Notes under the pieces: generated by a model | Seen by the model: the letters and a program-made list of their open reading frames with translations, nothing else | Database searches by the model: none | Told to the model about the DNA's origin: nothing | Program-made: the position numbers and the translations under genes | Shown: piece after piece, positions 5,959 to 7,474 of the stretch | Position numbering within the stretch: the first letter of the stretch is position 1 | How the letters are laid out: the number at the start of each line of letters is the position of its first letter | Assembly (NCBI GenBank): GCA_900751035.1 | Contig: CAADSF010000263.1 | Span: 1-7,474 of the forward strand | Origin: an uncultured Oscillospiraceae bacterium | GTDB lineage: Bacteria > Bacillota > Clostridia > Oscillospirales > Oscillospiraceae | DNA length: 7,474 nucleotides | Reading direction: 5' to 3'

Positions 5959-7329
5959 ATGCTTCTATCGTTTTTTCAGCGGCTCGGAAGGCCGTTTCGC
6001 ACCATGCGGCCCGGACGGCTGATCGTTCTGGTCTTTCTCTTCATTATCCTGCTCGGCACAGGGCTTCTGTGCCTGCCCGCCGCGTCGCGCTCCGGCGAGG
6101 GGGCGCCCTTTCTGACGAGCCTGTTCACCGCGACCTCCGCGACCTGCGTGACGGGCCTCATCCGCGTCGACACCGGGACGCACTGGGCCATGTTCGGCCA
6201 GGTCGTGATTCTCCTGCTCATTCAGATCGGCGGCCTCGGCTTTATGACCATTGCGTGTCTGTTTTTCTTCGCGCTCCGCCGCAAGATCGGCCTGCGGGAG
6301 CGCATGGTGCTGGCGCAGGCCCTCGGCAGCGACAGCTACAGCGGCATTGTAAGCCTTGTGCGCAATATCCTGCGCGGCACAGCCGCGGTCGAGGGGGCGG
6401 GTGCGCTCATCCTGTTTTTCCGCTTCCTGCCGGAATTCGGCTTTGGAAAAGCCCTGTGGTACGGCGTGTTCCACTCGATCTCCGCGTTCTGCAACGCGGG
6501 CTTTGACGTGCTTGCGGATACAGACGTAGGCGGGAGCCTCTGCCGGTACGCGACAGACCCGGTCGTGAATTTCACCATCATGGCGCTCATCATCATCGGC
6601 GGCCTCGGCTTCGCCGTCTGGGGCGATATCCGGCACAACCGCCGCTTCTCCCGCATGAGCGTCTATACGAGACTGGTCATTCTCATCACGACAGTTCTGA
6701 TTTTCGGCGGTGCGGGAATGTTCGCCGCGCTGGAATGGAACAATCCCGGCACGCTCGGCGGCCTGACGCCGCCGCAGAAGCTGATGGCGGCGCTGTTTCA
6801 GTCGGTCACGCTCCGCACGGCGGGCTTTGTGACCTTTGACCAGAACGCGCTGACCGACGTATCCAAGGCAGTGGCGGACTTTCTGATGCTCATCGGCGGC
6901 TCGTCCGGCTCGACGGCGGGCGGCGTGAAGACCGTGACGGTCGGCGTGATCCTGCTTGCCGCGTGGTCGACCGCACGCGGCAGGACAAGCGTGCAGATCA
7001 TGAAGCGCAGGATTCCGCAGCAGGCGGTCGCGAACGCGTCGGCGCTGTTCATTCTGGTGCTGCTGCTGTCCGGCCTCGGCGCGGCGTTTTTGAGCATTGC
7101 GGACCATGTCAGTCTGGAAAATGCCCTGTACGAGACGGTTTCCGCGCTGTGTACCGTTGGTCTGACGACCGGCATTACCAGCTCGCTGTGCGCCGCGTCG
7201 CAGCTGGTTCTGATTCTGTTCATGTTCTTCGGACGGCTCGGCATCATGACCATCAGCGTCGGCTTTATGGCGGCTGACCGCGCCGAAGAGCGCGTCAGCT
7301 ACGCGGAAACAAAAATCATGATCGGGTGA
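5959..7329 (+). CDS. trkH: TrkH/KtrB-family potassium uptake membrane subunit
   Basis: A 456-residue K+ transporter channel subunit built from four membrane-pore-membrane repeats. All four filter loops are visible: SATCVTGL (around Gly66), SAFCNAGFD (Gly181), VTLRTAGF (Gly289) and SALCTVGLTTG (Gly401). The SSGSTAGGVKT motif (315-325), in the gating-loop region, and FGRLGIMT near the C-terminus (424-431) are typical of TrkH/KtrB. The length fits the shorter Ktr-type proteins of Firmicutes rather than the roughly 483-residue proteobacterial TrkH. The partner is normally a cytoplasmic NAD/ATP-binding RCK subunit (TrkA/KtrA). None is in the window: upstream is a divergent deacetylase and downstream is noncoding DNA for at least 145 bases. 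The start at 5959 is chosen because the upstream extension overlaps the promoter. ktrB would be an equally good symbol. Confidence 0.93.
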   Translation: MLLSFFQRLGRPFRTMRPGRLIVLVFLFIILLGTGLLCLPAASRSGEGAPFLTSLFTATSATCVTGLIRVDTGTHWAMFGQVVILLLIQIGGLGFMTIACLFFFALRRKIGLRERMVLAQALGSDSYSGIVSLVRNILRGTAAVEGAGALILFFRFLPEFGFGKALWYGVFHSISAFCNAGFDVLADTDVGGSLCRYATDPVVNFTIMALIIIGGLGFAVWGDIRHNRRFSRMSVYTRLVILITTVLIFGGAGMFAALEWNNPGTLGGLTPPQKLMAALFQSVTLRTAGFVTFDQNALTDVSKAVADFLMLIGGSSGSTAGGVKTVTVGVILLAAWSTARGRTSVQIMKRRIPQQAVANASALFILVLLLSGLGAAFLSIADHVSLENALYETVSALCTVGLTTGITSSLCAASQLVLILFMFFGRLGIMTISVGFMAADRAEERVSYAETKIMIG

Positions 7330-7390
7330 GCGGATAAGGCGGCAGAAGACACCGAACTATCATACAATGGCACACATTTGCTCATTTCAA

Positions 7391-7474
7391 TGTAGGGGCC
7401 GATGCCCATCTTCGGCGCTAAGAGCCGCGCTATGCGCGGTTGCGCCTCGAAACTAGCCTGCGGGCATCGCATCG
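7391..7474. repeat. Nested palindromic intergenic element, truncated by the window edge
   Basis: The stretch is noncoding and folds as three nested stems. The outer stem is CGATGCCC (7400-7407) with GGGCATCG (7462-7469). The middle stem is TTCGGCGC (7411-7418) with GCGCC-TC-GAA (7442-7451), carrying a two-base bulge. The inner stem is CCGCGC (7425-7430) with GCGCGG (7434-7439) around TAT. The opening TGTAGGGGCCGATG and the final CATCG (7470-7474) suggest that the right arm continues as the complement of the left arm. The form fits a dispersed, non-autonomous palindromic repeat rather than a simple terminator, since the T-tract is absent. Bases 7330-7390 between trkH and this element show no gene or clear signal. 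Confidence 0.55.

Noticed and set aside
5965..7107. A 380-codon open frame on the minus strand opposite trkH
   Set aside because: The translation is highly charged and Arg/Gln/Glu-rich with no domain, and mirrors the codon bias of the real channel gene.
7423..7441. Inner CCGCGC-TAT-GCGCGG hairpin as a trkH terminator
   Set aside because: No T-tract follows and the stem is nested inside a larger palindrome about 100 bases beyond the stop, so a repeat element explains it better.

Overview
The window looks like a chromosomal segment of a G+C-rich member of the Firmicutes, most likely a gut Oscillospirales/Clostridia-type anaerobe. The reasons are strong AGGAGG-type ribosome binding sites before almost every gene, a near-consensus TTGACG-17-TATAAT promoter, a Gram-positive style lipoprotein polysaccharide deacetylase, a TrkH/KtrB potassium channel subunit, and a palindromic intergenic element opening with TGTAGGGGCCGATG, a type I associate with this group. 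The taxonomic placement is inference; the sequence carries no marker gene. There is no rRNA, tRNA, CRISPR array, transposase or phage gene.

Layout. (1) Bases 1-3836, plus strand: the 3' part of a four-gene operon. It holds an FGGY carbohydrate kinase (5' end outside the window), a class II aldolase/adducin protein with a second degenerate aldolase-like domain, a small GtrA-family membrane protein, and a class III PLP aminotransferase related to glutamate-1-semialdehyde aminotransferase but longer. Spacing is 2 bases, then two ATGA start/stop overlaps, so the genes are probably translationally coupled. (2) Bases 3854-3884: a perfect 12-bp hairpin between convergent transcription units. (3) Bases 3909-4587, minus strand: two small, overlapping, unrecognised membrane proteins. 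(4) Bases 4696-5817, minus strand: a lipoprotein polysaccharide deacetylase with its own terminator and promoter. (5) Bases 5818-5958: a divergent promoter region. (6) Bases 5959-7329, plus strand: trkH/ktrB. (7) Bases 7330-7474: noncoding, ending in a truncated nested palindrome.

How the genes may work together. Kinase plus class II aldolase is the classic pairing for trapping a ketose as its phosphate and cleaving it to a dihydroxyacetone-phosphate-type C3 unit and an aldehyde. The aminotransferase and GtrA protein are not part of the standard fucose, rhamnose or arabinose pathways. The operon is therefore either an uncharacterised route for an amino-sugar or amino-polyol, or a precursor route for a surface glycan, with GtrA acting in lipid-linked sugar handling. 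This is the most interesting part of the window. The remaining genes (envelope deacetylase, potassium uptake, small membrane proteins) look like ordinary core or near-core genes.
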